The notes under the pieces: generated by a model
Database searches by the model: none
Told to the model about the DNA's origin: nothing
What the model saw: only the letters and a program-made list of their open reading frames with translations
Program-made: the position numbers and the translations under genes
Part shown: piece by piece, positions 52,060 through 64,000 of the stretch
Layout: each line of letters opens with the position of its first letter
Numbering within the stretch: position 1 is the first letter of the stretch
Assembly (NCBI RefSeq): GCF_002443255.2
Contig: NW_019211456.1
Span: 54,539,743-54,603,742, forward strand
DNA length: 64,000 bases
Direction of reading: 5' to 3'
Source of the DNA: Varroa destructor
Lineage: Eukaryota; Arthropoda; Arachnida; Mesostigmata; Varroidae

Positions 52060-52526
52060 GTCAGATTATCGCATGGGACAGCGTTAGTTCTTACCAGCAA
52101 AGTATTTCGTACTATTTTCTGCTTTTTTTTTAAATGAGTGTTTACAGATATGGCTTCACATCTAGGTATTTGCCACAGTCGTCTGGGACTTTTGTCAACA
52201 TCTTCCAACTGAAATACACACTAAATTTAAACATTTTTGTGTTTCTAATCGTCGGCCAATACTCGCTCTAATAGTCGTCGACCCTCTTTTGAACTTGGAA
52301 CTTGGAAGGGCTCTGTCTGTGTGGTCGCTTATATTCTTCTTTGAACTGTGCCGTAACCTTCGTTACGTGGCCGGATATTGTCGCCTAGCTCTCTTCGCCC
52401 CGAAAAATCCATTTCACCATGGCAAGAGCCCTAAATAGACGTAGCTTTTTTAACTTCTGCCCTTTTTTTTTCAAGTAGTGTGCGGCGCTCCATTGTGTGA
52501 GTCAGATTATCGCATGGGATAGCGTT
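52060..52526 (+). repeat. 26-bp direct repeat pair
   Basis: GTCAGATTATCGCATGGGAYAGCGTT occurs at 52060-52085 and again at 52501-52526 with one transition difference. Both copies are followed within about 60 bases by a long T run. The copies are 441 bases apart at the 3' side of the LINE-like region. Confidence 0.85.
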
Positions 52527-53339
52527 GGATATTATACGCGAGTCATTTGGCGCCTTTTTTATTCCATAAGGATACATTGGAAGCATACATTGCTAGTGAG
52601 AATCTGGGTGAAGACGTAAGTTATTTCTCCGAAACCCTTCCGGTACCAGCTTTTGGTTTCTAGTATCAAGCAACGAACCATACAGTGCATTCCCTCTCCT
52701 GTTTTAACCTTTCTCGAATAAGTGTTTAATTCTTATACATCTTTTTCTGTTTCTCAACCATAACGTCTCATAATACTGTTATAAAACAACATGGTTGGAG
52801 AAGACGTGCGAGAAAACGTGCGTGGCGGCAAAGGCTGAGGTATCTCGGATGCTCTGTTTATCCGGGAAGCAAACATTAACTGTGCCTTTCTTAGGTAGTC
52901 TTCGTTTTTTCACTTCCTTGTAGCTTTTGTCCAGACGGTAACTGCGTTTGGAACTACATCTGGAATCCGCCACTAAGGCTAGACGCCTCCTTTTGTTCTC
53001 ACCCGGGTTCTCCGGCTTTTATCTTCAGTCTGCGGAGCCTCTGTGCAGCCAAGACCGCCTCCACTTTCGAGGTTCCAGTTAGGCTCTAACAAAATTTTTT
53101 TTCTAGGTAGTGAAAAATCTTTTTAGGTTAGGTTACGTATCCTTCCAGATTGATGTTAAGATTCCCGCACGTCTTTCTACCAAAAAATAGTATAACTTAT
53201 TTCTTTTAAGATGCTAACAGAAACTGGTATCTACTCATCCAATCTGCTACATTGACCTGAACTATGTCTGTATTGTTCCTCTTCCGTCCCAGATCATTTG
53301 ATCAAGCTATTGTGCTTACTCTTTTCAGCATAGATGGTT

Positions 53340-53606
53340 TGAGCACTTCGTCGTAAGCGAAAATCCACGGGATGGACGCATATGGCGTTCCCGCCGTTAC
53401 TTCATGCCCTTGCCATCATGCGCTCAGATTTTTCAGTCACATAGATAGCTAGTAAAAATGGTTTAGAGATATGGAGATATCTTTTCCGCCTCCACCGCAT
53501 ACAAAATCACATCCCGGTGTACTGAGTTGAAGACAATTCTGACATCTAGGAGCCAAACAGGGATCCTTATTTTCTGTGTTTCTTCCTTCATATTAAACGT
53601 GTTCTA
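53340..53606 (-). pseudogene. non-LTR retrotransposon reverse transcriptase fragment
   Basis: On the - strand a 47-codon open stretch (53606-53466, stop at 53465) reads VWLLDVRIVFNSVHRDVI and then LYAVEAEKISPYL. This fits the LINE reverse-transcriptase block in which x-x-D-x-x-x-A-F-D-S-V-x-R-x-x-L is followed by a helix and P-x-x-L; the first catalytic aspartate is retained. About 100 bases further along the - strand, in another frame, FAYDEVL (about 53361-53341) sits where the Y-A-D-D-x-V-L motif is expected. Intervening frames contain stops. Assignment to a clade (RTE, CR1, Jockey) is not possible from this much sequence. Confidence 0.6.
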
Positions 53607-54980
53607 GGATCAGTTCTTTCCAGGCTAAAAGAGTCAGTTAGCCTTTCCAAGTCCGAACTGATTTCTTGCAAATGCTCTTTCTTTTTAGCCAGGCCTTTCA
53701 TAATAATTTCTTTAAATACTGAGAAAGAAAGGTTATTCGTATACATTCGGTTATCTAACGGACTTGTTCAGCTTCCTAAGGTTATCATAGGGATCTATCT
53801 TCTTTTTCGGTAAAAGCCTCGTTTGTGGTCACTACATTTTCCCCTTACATGGATTAAGCCCCCGTAATTTCTGCGCTTGTCCGGTTCGCCTGCAAAAGGC
53901 CGCTTTTTATTAGTTGAACCGTGCAGGCCGCCAAATCTATGTAGGCCTCCTTTCGCTTCTGTAAAAGCTCGATTCACGTCCGTCAATGATTGGCTAGAGA
54001 TCTCTTCGAGCCAACCACTTAAAGGTGAGCGCCTTTTTGGATGAAGTACATCCGTTCCTCCTGTCGAAAGTAGCCGTTTTGAAATCTCCAGCGACCGTTA
54101 CTTTGTCGTTTTTCTATTGTAGGCTCTAATTTAGATACCGAAAAGGTTTCACACCCAGAGTTTGGGAATATATAGCAGGGTATACGTGTACAGACCTTCT
54201 ACCGTAGTCTCGACGAAACCTTTACCTTTTTACTTTATCGACAGTAGTCTCTCAGCATCTATTATATACTGGTCTGAAGCACTTTGACTATTGCTTAGTA
54301 ATATGATAAATAAGCCCCTATCTCCGTTTTTTGGAATTACAATATGCGATGTCGGTATATAAGCGATATATTAAGTCGTCGTGTTGGCGATAAGCTCCCA
54401 CTTTTTCTGAAATTTCCCGAAGTATTACAGCTTTGCCATGGACTTTCATGTCTCATGGGTTACCGTCGAGCTTTCGTAGCAGCGCCTGTTGTCAGAGCAT
54501 CGCGAAGCAGTCGCGTATGCAGCGTCGCGATTTCAGGAAGTGGAAACAACACTGCAGTTCAGTCTTTTCGCTTACTCGGCGCGTAGTTTGGGCTATCCTG
54601 ATAGGGTTTTGTGGTACAGCTTTTGTCACTAGCTTTTTGAACATTCGGGCCAGAGCCGTCCATTTCGCCGCTTTTCCTGATCTGCACGCTTCTACTTCGA
54701 CCTCTTTAATCCTATTCTTTAGAAATAGTGCCGCCATATTATGTATCTTAACAGCCAGCTAATGCTATCTGGGTATTTACCTCGTCAAATAGGATATTTT
54801 ACTACTTCGTCGATGACACAATCAACCGTTATTGGGCTTCTAACTCAACATGGTGAAGAGCAATTACCAAGAGACCTTGATGTACTTGCATACGAATAAG
54901 CAAATTATTGCAAAGGATAGGCAGTAAACAGCATTAAAAATACGTATGTGACTACTGATTGAAGTTTATTAACCAAGCAA

Positions 54981-55259
54981 TTAGTAGGTGTGTAGAATAA
55001 CAGAGTGATAGCAACGATAAAAACCATAACCAAACTTTTGTAAATTGACTTTCATCCGACAACTCAGCGGCAGATGGCAAGGTTGAGGTTTACGAAAACA
55101 GATATAATTAGACGGACATTGTCTGTAGGCAACGTTGGTACCCTGACAATCTTTATTGTTTATCCTGTCTCCATCAGCAAATGAGATATCCAAGGTGCTA
55201 AATGTCAGAACGTAACAGCAATAAGTAGCAGATAGGAAAAGAAAAAAAGGAAGCATCAT
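54981..55259 (-). CDS. putative small secreted cysteine-rich protein
   Basis: This is a 92-residue single-exon ORF from ATG (two adjacent ATG codons) to TAA. The amino end looks like a signal peptide: MMLPFFLFLSATYCC is hydrophobic with small residues following. The predicted mature part has six cysteines within about 45 residues (DCQG, RQCP, YICF, QPCH, LSCR, YRCY). AATAAA lies on the - strand at 54970-54965, eleven bases past the stop, as expected for a short transcript. I see no clear TATA box upstream, and a 5' exon cannot be excluded. I do not recognise the family; the CPSNYxC piece recalls EB-type or other small extracellular cysteine modules, but that is only resemblance. It would lie antisense inside the muscleblind intron. 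A chance frame remains possible, because signal-like leaders arise easily in AT-rich DNA. Confidence 0.4.
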   Translation of the reverse strand: MMLPFFLFLSATYCCYVLTFSTLDISFADGDRINNKDCQGTNVAYRQCPSNYICFRKPQPCHLPLSCRMKVNLQKFGYGFYRCYHSVILHTY

Positions 55260-56668
55260 CTTAAAGTCAGTCGTTTACGGCATTTGCTAGTAAAGCAGAT
55301 GAAAAGGAATCTGAATAAAGCTTTGTCATTTACTTAATAAAGCAAATATTCGTAACGATTGCAGAGAGAACAGATCCATGTAATTTGAGCGTAAAAGGAC
55401 AAACTTCCCTAGATTTGGAAAGTACTGCCACTAACCTTAGTTGCGGTAATTCAGATTAAGGTAGCTCAAATGGGACTTTATAAGTAAAGCCAACATTTTT
55501 TAGAAAGTTCTCCAGTTTATTTACGGGCTCTAATGAGATTTTCTATTAGGGTCATTTGAACCTACGCTTCTTACTACTATCCAGCTGCGTACATATTCTG
55601 CGATGACGTGTCGGTTCAAGTAGTAGTGTGAAAAATGAAAGGGCGTTTCCCGACTATTTTTGGTTATTTAATGTTTATAGCTTTAGATGTACTAGCTATA
55701 TATTATAATTGGTAAGCAGGTAGCGTAAAAACTCTACTTACAAAAAATAAGATTATCCGTAAAATCGTTGACTTGGACTACCGTATTTTACCAAAGTGCG
55801 CAAAGTTGATGCGGTAGAATATTTAGACCAGCTTTAGCGAAGAGGATGCCAACCGTACATATAGCCCTTTTCATGAAACAACTATGCTGACCTCGATAAT
55901 CTGGGGTTTTTCAGGTAAAACCTGTCAGAGGTTGGTACAGGCTGCGTGGTAAAGTTGCCCCGACCTGTTTAAATTTTTCAGTGCTTGTTTAAGAGAAAAC
56001 CAGAACAACCCTGTTGGTCTTTGAAGCCCATTTCGTACAAAATTATTCGACACTAAGGTAGCACTTGAAGCTAACAATTATTTCGAAATAATCTGGAAGT
56101 TCCTTCTTGTAAGAGTTTTAAATCAAGTGATAGAGGTAGACACAAATAGCACAGCTTGGCTTCTAATACGTCTATTCTCACAGAAGATTTCAAACAATTC
56201 TTAGGCCTTAAGGCTATAAAAAAGTATAAAGCATGTTTACTCAAATGAGAGATAATAATGTGCCTGATCCATTTTAAGTTACACAAAACATGCCAGCTGT
56301 TGGGTAGGCACATGTTCGATTTTAGCGCATTTTCTGACTCTAAAAGGCCGCCTATTTTATCATGCTTCAGTTGATATATTTTGACAAATGTGTGCGATAT
56401 ATATTAAATCAGATAGATTAATATTTAGAGTTATGCTTTCAATCCAGGTATCAGCGCGCTGGGGTGTGTTAGAAGATACATTTATCAGATTTGGCAGACT
56501 AATAGCACTAGTCCTTAAATGAGGATTACGTTATGGCACGAAAAGCGGTGCGTTGTTTAGCCAGTAATGATAAATTAATAGCTATAGTCACAAACCTCTT
56601 TCTGCTCGTTTTTCAGTGGTTTCATTTGAGCATTTATTTGTATTCCCAGCCGTGTACGAAGCTTGCTG

Positions 56669-56686
56669 CCCCCCCCCCCCCCCCCC
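56669..56686. repeat. homopolymer C run
   Basis: Eighteen consecutive C residues in AT-rich surroundings. Length is uncertain in any sequencing method, so the frames crossing it (56533-56804) cannot be trusted. Confidence 0.9.
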
Positions 56687-56968
56687 GCCTGCGTATGCTT
56701 TATTTATACGGACGCGTTCATTTAGATGCCGTTTAAAGCCTCATTTAAAAGAAATAAACTATGTCAGTATTTTTTTTCCAAGATTTTCCACCCTCCAACA
56801 ATAGCTAGATTTTCATTTCTATGCTAATATATTATGTGCCCTACATATGTTTCGCATTATAGTCTTATATTAATTTTTTATACTCCTCCACCACTAATAG
56901 GAGACTTCGCTATTAGGAGAAATTCGTGGTTAAGCTTATTTTTTTATCGTTCACTTAACATTGAGTTA

Positions 56969-56990
56969 ATATATATATATATATATATAT
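56969..56990. repeat. (AT)n microsatellite
   Basis: A pure AT tract of 22 bases. Confidence 0.95.
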
Positions 56991-59900
56991 AATGGCTAGA
57001 AACAAACGTTCAAAAAAACATTTTTTCTTTGATCTGATGCACTGCTCTTTTTTGTATAAGATCATCGTACAGAAAATGCAAACACTGCTATGTTTATTGA
57101 TCGATAGTCTGCTAATCATTCATTGTTCGAAATACAGTAGAAGCATTTGGTACTTTTTACACATGATTGTAATCGTCCGTTAGAGCGATATATGGCTATA
57201 CTAAAACGGCGTTATCTCCAAAGGTTGAATTCCGGGTGGCGTCGGCGCACCAAAATGGCGGTGTAGCCTGCTTACGCTGCATCGGCATAAAATACTAAGC
57301 AGAGGAAGGGTGGAGCCGAAGTCAGGATGAACTGGCAATAATCTACTCCTCTCTGAGTAATGAGAGAAAAAGCACTGAAGCATACTGCGAAAATTCGAAA
57401 AAAAGAACCTGTTTCTTACAGAAATGGGGAAATGCCAACCTAGTTTATTGTTGGAGATCTGCCGTTACTTTGGCTCTACAATGGATGTCGATTGCTAGCG
57501 ATAAAAATAATTCTTAAGTTTGCTAAACAAAATTCTAATATATCTTTCTATCTGCAATCTATCATTCTAAGAACTATTTTCATCGGCGTTTTCCACTCTA
57601 ATACCTTCCTTATGTTGTTATCCCTCTGTTTTGTGAAGAATACTAATGAACGCGATTTGAAGCTAGTTGGAGTGGACGTAATACGATTTATATAATATCC
57701 TGAACAATTCTAACTGAGTTTGCGTCAATTTTAGGTAAGAATTGAGATAACTTTGGCATTGTCGTCCACAATGTTACTGCAAAAGACTGTAGTTTCGAGT
57801 GGTTATCGCGCATATATGCCCATTTTAATTTTATCACCTTTGGCAACTCATCGTCTTGTCTATTTGTAAGTCCGCCTTTGCCCGCTGTTTAGTAGCATGG
57901 ATGACCTTGCTTAGGAACAATAGTTTTATCAATAAAGAGATAATATTTCTTCCTTTACTACCGGGAAAACAGTGTGGGGCGTCTTTCACATATAATTTTG
58001 CCACTACAGTTGTTCGCCATTCAGTTTCATTCAACAGCTAGGTTTCTTAAGTCCTTAACCATATTGCTAATTCACCTTTGAAAAATTGCGATGTAGATGC
58101 TAAATCGCCCGCTTATCAACTGCAGAAAGGAGCCTTCTCATATAAGCTGGCAAAGTTACTAGGAAAAGTATTTTTTTAAGTGCAACTTGATCTGTCAAAA
58201 CTACGAACATTATTTCCCACTTAGAGTAAATCAGTTACTCCGAAGCATAGCTATTTGCTAAGATGCCAGTTGAAAAGTTCTTCAACTGATTATTCCAAAT
58301 GAGAATTAGCATGGCTCATATCGTATCGAACTTTATAAATAAGCAATAAAAGACCAGCCACCCTTTAACAAGTGGAGTACTATGTCATTTAAATTAACTG
58401 GAGCCAGCTATGAAGAGTCTTCACGGATGGCAAGGTTTAGGTCCCTTCACAATATCACATCTGTTTGTATTGAATAACGTCATCATTTATTGATTTCTAT
58501 TACATAGAGTTTTTGATAAATGTTCTAAATCACGCACATGCACAGATTAGTTTGAATGCGTTCTACTATAACGTAGTAAACTCTGGGAAAAATTTCGAGT
58601 TGGTATTTAACTTACAGATGTGGAAGGAATTACACAACGAAAATTCTGGCCCAATTAAGACACCTAGCAACCATTTAAAACCTCTTAAGAGGAGCTTTTG
58701 TTAATAATTATAAGCTATTATTTGCGTTTAAAGTAAGCGTTTCTCATATTTGTTGTGTTTGATAATTCTACATGCTAGGTGTTTTAAGCTACAAAATACT
58801 ATATCTTAATGATGGTGTTTAAGTTGCTGTAAAGGATTATCAGGAGCTCCATGTATACGATACTTGCTATAAAATATAGAAGGCGTAAGAAATGACGAAA
58901 CCAAGTCTCGCTTTCGCACTTTGGACAGGTTTTTTTTTGTATAAAAATAAAATGTTGCTTGTTAGGACTATTATAAATATAAGAAAGGTGAGCCATAACC
59001 CGAAATGTGTTATAAGAAATGTAGCTATCGTAAACGTCTGAAGTTTTAGTAGGAAATAAACAACTTTGTTACTACAAATAAAAGTTTAGAGCTTTACCCC
59101 TTCTAGGTAACCCATCTAACAGGAGGCTTCCTAAATGGTGCTAATACACAGCAGCGTGAGATAGTGTGAGAAAAGTCAGAGAAACAAATTATCGTAGTAA
59201 TACCGTAACAGAAGGTATTGGCTGTGGTCAGACTGTCATTATCTTAAATCAAGTCCATGCTACAAATGTCACAAAAATTTATTATAGCCAGATAACTTCG
59301 CTTTTGAAAAAACACCCCGTTAGTTTTTTGGCAAGATTAAGAGTGAACACCGAGTTGCTGCCAGACGTTCGGGATTCGTTGAAGTATGATTAAATATAGG
59401 AGCTTGGCTTGGACAGTATTGGTTACTAATCACTTATACTGCGCCGTCTTAATGTTGGCATAGGTTGCCGCGTTTTTTATGTTAGGAGCAAATCTCCTTT
59501 TTCTGATATTCATTCAGATCTTTGATGATGCGCTGAAGCCTGTCTATCGAGAAAGGTAAGGATTTGGGGGAATTTTATCTTGTGCTTTGGCGTTCTTAAT
59601 AATCGATCTTTGCCATTAGTTACGCCTTTAGCCTGAAGCCACTGTTATCGCACTTCACGTAAACAAATATAGTTATGTGACTCAAATAAAGTATTATGAA
59701 GCCTCAGACATTTTTTGTTTTTGTCTTGACAATTTTTGAAACTGTAAAAACCGTTTAGAGTACTTCACAGCTGATAAGCTTAATGCAATCTTAATCCGTT
59801 TTTCTTCTCAGTCGATTGTTGTTAAGTCGTCAAATAATTTGAACAGGACTAAAACGCCTAGCATTCATATTCCTCGCCATTGAGGCTTAATGCCCGTAAT

Positions 59901-60615
59901 CCTGTGAAGATTATTTTGAGGGCAGTAAGAGTAAGTAGCGTAATTACATTTACACTAATTAAATATAACTGCGGGGTATACTGGTCTAGAAGACTCAAAC
60001 TCTTTAAAAAATTAGTGAATTTGAAACATTTATTTATACCTGAAGAAAGCGAGAGGCTTTGTCAATTTGGCATGTTATCGAAGCAATGCTTGACCGGGAT
60101 ACTGCTGTCTCATCACTTTTCTTATATTAATTCTAAATCCGAACTCTATGTGCTAACGATTGCTAGCTAGCGATGACATATCCAAGAACAGGCGACCATG
60201 TCACTGAAGCATATTATGAGATTACAAATACGTACGTTGTCAACCTCACTTGAAAGGTGAAGAAGATGAATTCTATATTCATTTAATCTCTAGGAAGATA
60301 TGAGATTCTACTTAACTGGGTGCTTTGAAATAATAGTGATAAAGAGGCCAACATAGCGAAGAATATCGCTTAGCATTACCGTATTTTTTTTTGTATGATT
60401 CTTTCAGCGATTCACTTTTACTTTGTACCGAATAGAATGCGTTAATATGACAGTAGACTGTCGCTATATCCTTTAGTTGACAAAATTTATCTCTGTTTTG
60501 TGCGGTCCTATGAACACTAGGCTGTTGTAGGCTGCGAAACATCCAAAGGCCGTGTGTGGTAGTAGGTGCGACAGAATAAAAAATGTTCTGCTATAGAACA
60601 CACCTAGGACACACC

Positions 60616-60774
60616 TATATAAAAGCCTGGACGTGCTGAGCTAAAGAACAGTTGACCATGTGGGATTTTGTCAGTAGGGAAACTCAAAAGTTTCAAAGCC
60701 TTAACGCTGCCTTTTTTTGCTATACGTCTAAGGTAAAAGGTTTGCTACCGTCCAACCTCAAGAACAGGACATTT
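60616..60774 (+). promoter_or_regulatory. possible TATA promoter with short ORF
   Basis: CTATATAAAAGCC near 60616 is a good TATA box. ATG 60658 lies about 40 bases downstream and opens a 38-codon frame (MWDFVSRETQKFQSLNAAFF...) ending in TAG at 60774. A possible donor, AAG|GTAAAA, occurs inside at about 60733. An imperfect ACACACCTA duplication precedes the TATA. TATA-like words are common in AT-rich DNA, so support is weak. Confidence 0.15.
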
Positions 60775-63700
60775 TAGTGCCATGGGAAGGAAAAGGAAAT
60801 AGACCTTTTGTGTCATTGTAGTTTTCTAAGTCTGCGTTGCCTTTGTTTCCTTCGGTGGACTCCCCTTTTTAGTATTTTGAATCCACTGCTGAAGATTTGT
60901 ACTTAACTGCCTCCAGTTTAGGATAAGTCCGTAAACACTTAACAGCATTATCAGAATGATAAAACCGAGTGCTTATGGTATGCTATGGATAGCAACAGGA
61001 TATTTGGTTGGGATCGTGCCATCGAAGGTCGGCAATATATAAGCGTTTCATGCTTTTCTCTATTCAAACATGGGTACGTCGTTAGGTATGTACATATAGT
61101 ATCTCGTATTCACTTGTTATCAATTGCGACAACGCGCTTGAAGCATTTCCCAGATGCATTTCGAGTGTACTGCCTTGACCAAAAACATTAAAAATTTGGA
61201 CGGGCGTTGTGCGCCGAGCTAAACAAATTATTTTCTTTAAGTAGAAATATTAAACAACAAGTAGCCGGCAGCAAACTTATCATTCGTCGCTTTCTCATGT
61301 TTTATAGGCAAAATGGTGCATAATATACTAAAGGTTCCAATTTCCAACAACATCTTGTAAAAATTAGAGTTGTGCGCCATTCCTTTGTCGGATTTTCATG
61401 GCATCAGTTATAAAATGTTGGCTTCCGTTTACTGTAAGAAGAAAGCAATCAATGATATATTTTATCCAATTTATTTCCAGAGAAGTGTATTAAAAAGTAA
61501 AGTTTCATGGTTTTTCTTTTGATTTTTTTTCGGCGACATTAGCCCACGACACTGACGTGGACAACAAGTCTATTCATTGGCGGTTGTTTGAATATCTCTG
61601 TATTCCTAAGCGTTTAGGCAACTGTATAATCCTTAAGCTGCAGTTTTTCGTCACGTATTTTGTGAATAGGCGATGTGTGAAAATTCCTTTATAGGTTAGT
61701 GGGTGCTTCAGTAATATACCCCCCAAATTATTGTTTTGCATTTGCTCTATTAAAAGCTGCTATTTATCTTAATGAATGGCTCGCACAGCCACACATGTGT
61801 GAGTCATAATGAGTCGTTTGAGGGCCTTAGAGCCCAAGATATTTTAGAACAATACTACTACAACATAACAAATTTTATACTCATATTCGTAGTGCTAGTC
61901 AATTTGCTTAAAAAGGGAAATTAGTTTATTTAGAAATATAATATTTATTTTTTACTTAACTGTAAACGACAAGCAATTCTTTCTGTGAATCTATGTGTGA
62001 CGAAAGTTTGTTCATTTACAAGCATTTTCAACTAATCCTATTGAAATGAGGCTAGAGGTAGGTGAGCAGCTCTAATTGTCAGTGAAGGATGTTCCAGCCT
62101 CTCTAGAGTTTTTTGTGAGTGCACAGCATGTAAGGCGGAATTGATGTGTCTAGCCAGCAGCATTGAGCCATGATAAAGGATTTTAGCCATTGGATATTAT
62201 GTGTGGAATAAAATCAAAGCAGCTTTTAGCGATGACATCAACACTGATAAGATCTTTGAGTCAGATAATAATCTGTTTAGAAGGATAAAAATAGTTTATC
62301 AATATTGATATTAACAAGCACAACTCTGCTGTTAGTAGATTTTCTTGTGATTTAAAAGATTGCCATTGTGTCTTAAATACTTATTTAAAAATCCTGCGCA
62401 ATGAACACGTTACTTATACATAATACAGTATATTGCACTGTTATTATTTTCCTTTAAAATACGGACGATTACTTTGCAGATATTAAATAAACATGGTTTA
62501 TGGATAGACAATTACAAAGCGAGTTTACCTAAATGTCGATTCCATGCAACACTTTTTCGCTATTTCTTCACCTTAAGCCTGAATCCAAATTGTCGAGAAC
62601 AATTCCTCTGCTATTTGATAACGCTTGCTGTGATTAATAACGCTATAGTGATTTAACGAAACCAATGTCAATAATAATTTAACCTGCGTGGATTATAATT
62701 TCTTCTTGAGAGAGAGTTGTGCTTAGTGGTCCCTGTGACTAGGTAAATTGTTTAGCAGACAGCAATTTGCGCTAATAGCCTGGTAAGTTACACCAACATA
62801 CGAATCCTAAAAGATCAGCAATAGGAAGAACAGCGATGATAACAATGAACTTTAATTTTTCTGAGCAGCAGCGCACGTTAGTCTGCGTGTAACTGCAGTA
62901 TATACCCAGTGAACGCGTTGCATTGTACCGAACATGCAGGCTATCCTTTCTCCGTGGACTGATGCTTAGCTTAACATGCTGCCTTCTCATTTTCCTACTA
63001 TCACAGTACCAGCTTGTTGAAGCATTTTCAAAGTTCAGCTAACGGCTGAGACGGTAGCACAGCAAGTATTATGAGCCAGTTTAGTCAAGATCTTGATATT
63101 TGCATACAGTTTTTTCGAAAATCCCGTTCACACAAACGTATGTAATTGGAAATGCTACCACATGCCAACGATGGGATCTACATTTGGAGGTTGCATGGCT
63201 GCGGGGCCAAATGCACACATTCTACGATTTTCATAGTATGTAATGTACAAACGGACTCTAGAGCCGGAAACACTCTAAACACCTAAAGGTCTGTCGAAGA
63301 CCAAAAACCTACCTATACCGCTTTCAAAATTATACCACCTTTTCCAATTTCATGACTGACTTAAGATAAACTTGGAGCAAAGACGACGTAGCTACAATGC
63401 CTTTTCACTTGTTTGTCTTGAAGCTTGGAGCACCACTTGGAGCATCAGATGATATCAATGGGACAGTTCGTACACAATACGCGTGTAAAATGGCGAATGT
63501 GTGAGCTAAATGGTACGGAGTTAAAACCATATTACATACGCTCTTATTACGCTCTAGATTATTGCCAAAGGTCGCTTCAAAATGTAGGATCACTGTGACT
63601 CAGGAGTACAACGTATTAGCCCCTTTCTCGGGACTGTACAACCAGTTTTATCTTAAGCAGCTGTTTATAAATAAGACAGTCGTTTGCCGCATAAGGGTAA

Positions 63701-64000
63701 TCTTTATCATCCGACAGGGAAGTCGCTAAAGAAGACATTTTGCTTTCGACTTCTTATGGCTCTCACGTGTTGCTGCCGAGTTGCCGCAAGCTGTGTCTAG
63801 ACGTAGGAGTAAGGTGCTTATAGAGTTCATCAATTGTGCATTTAGGTACAATTTTTAATTCCCTATGTGCTTGGTTTTTTTGTCATGTTGACCGACCAGA
63901 ACTCCAGCTTGCCGCTTTCGCAGTGTAATTAATAAACGCATGTAGCGTATAAGCAAAGGCTCTATGAATCCTGATAGAACGCATTCTCATTAATTAATTC

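Larger units (their letters stand above)
52000..54750 (-). mobile_element. decayed LINE-like element, approximate extent
   Basis: Composition differs from the flanks: it is richer in C and T on the + strand, meaning a purine-rich - strand coding side, over roughly 52000-54750. The reverse-transcriptase fragment at 53340-53606 lies in the middle. Downstream on the - strand, SYVYLGLLPW...G (near 52450) resembles the F-x-Y-L-G-S...G motif after the polymerase domain. The - strand frames 54492-54737, 53795-53986 and 52779-52973 are Lys/Arg-rich and unrecognised individually; they could be parts of the same element. The ends are guesses, and no poly(A) tail or target duplication was established. 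Confidence 0.4.
43008..64000 (+). other. mbl: muscleblind downstream intron, open to window end
   Basis: No exon carrying the rest of zinc finger 2 (expected to begin GRC..E and continue to C-K-Y/F-x-H-P-P) was found on the + strand after 43007. The intron is therefore at least 21 kb. Very long muscleblind introns are known in flies. Everything else listed after 43007 appears to lie inside this intron on either strand, unless the gene model is broken in this individual or assembly. Confidence 0.65.
55260..64000. other. AT-rich tail, no exon recognised
   Basis: Short frames of 60-96 codons on both strands, none recognisable. The poly-C run (56669), an AT microsatellite (56969) and the possible TATA promoter (60616) are the only distinct marks. 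The next muscleblind exon was looked for here and not found. Confidence 0.55.

Noticed and set aside
56533..56804. Proline-rich frames across the C run
   Set aside because: The proline stretch is only the homopolymer read as CCC, and length uncertainty makes the frame unreliable.
1..64000. CRISPR array, operon structure, ribosome binding sites
   Set aside because: The spliced muscleblind exons, animal-type retroelements and frame lengths show eukaryotic nuclear DNA; no spaced direct-repeat array was seen.

Overview
The window reads as AT-rich nuclear DNA from an animal. It is gene-poor, has long non-coding stretches and many (TA)n runs, and carries several decayed transposable elements. The only gene recognised with confidence is a muscleblind orthologue (mbl/MBNL, a CCCH zinc-finger splicing regulator) on the + strand. 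Two of its coding exons are visible, at 40626-41195 and 42885-43007. The wording around the first zinc finger (KDSRWLQLEV before the exon junction, then CREFQRNKC...ECKFAH) is closest to the insect/chelicerate and nematode proteins I remember, so an ecdysozoan host is likely. I cannot narrow it further from sequence alone.

Layout: 1-40625 contains no recognisable host exon. It holds two decayed Ty3/gypsy-like gag-protease fragments (about 15450-16020 and 24600-25720) and a possible gag amino end (about 18950-19357). It also holds a short tandem-repeat cluster (7442-7753), a tRNA-like/SINE-like head on the - strand (about 17874-17950), a mariner transposase pseudogene (about 36790-37010), and several coding-like islands of higher GC that I cannot assign. 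The muscleblind exons follow. The intron after the second exon runs to the window end (at least 21 kb). It contains a perfect 22-bp-arm palindrome (45751-45796), a third retroelement copy that keeps a readable aspartic-protease motif (49558-50640), and a decayed non-LTR reverse transcriptase on the - strand (about 52000-54750). A compact - strand ORF at 54981-55259 could encode a small secreted cysteine-rich protein.

The muscleblind exons fit together at phase-0 junctions: an alanine/proline-rich amino-terminal exon, then an exon with all of zinc finger 1 and the first cysteine of finger 2. The rest of finger 2 and the carboxyl half must lie beyond 64000. The start codon is either ATG 41139, which gives a fly-like amino end, or lies in an upstream exon not recognised here. 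Most other open frames look like chance frames or transposon wreckage. No prokaryotic features, rRNA or CRISPR arrays were seen.
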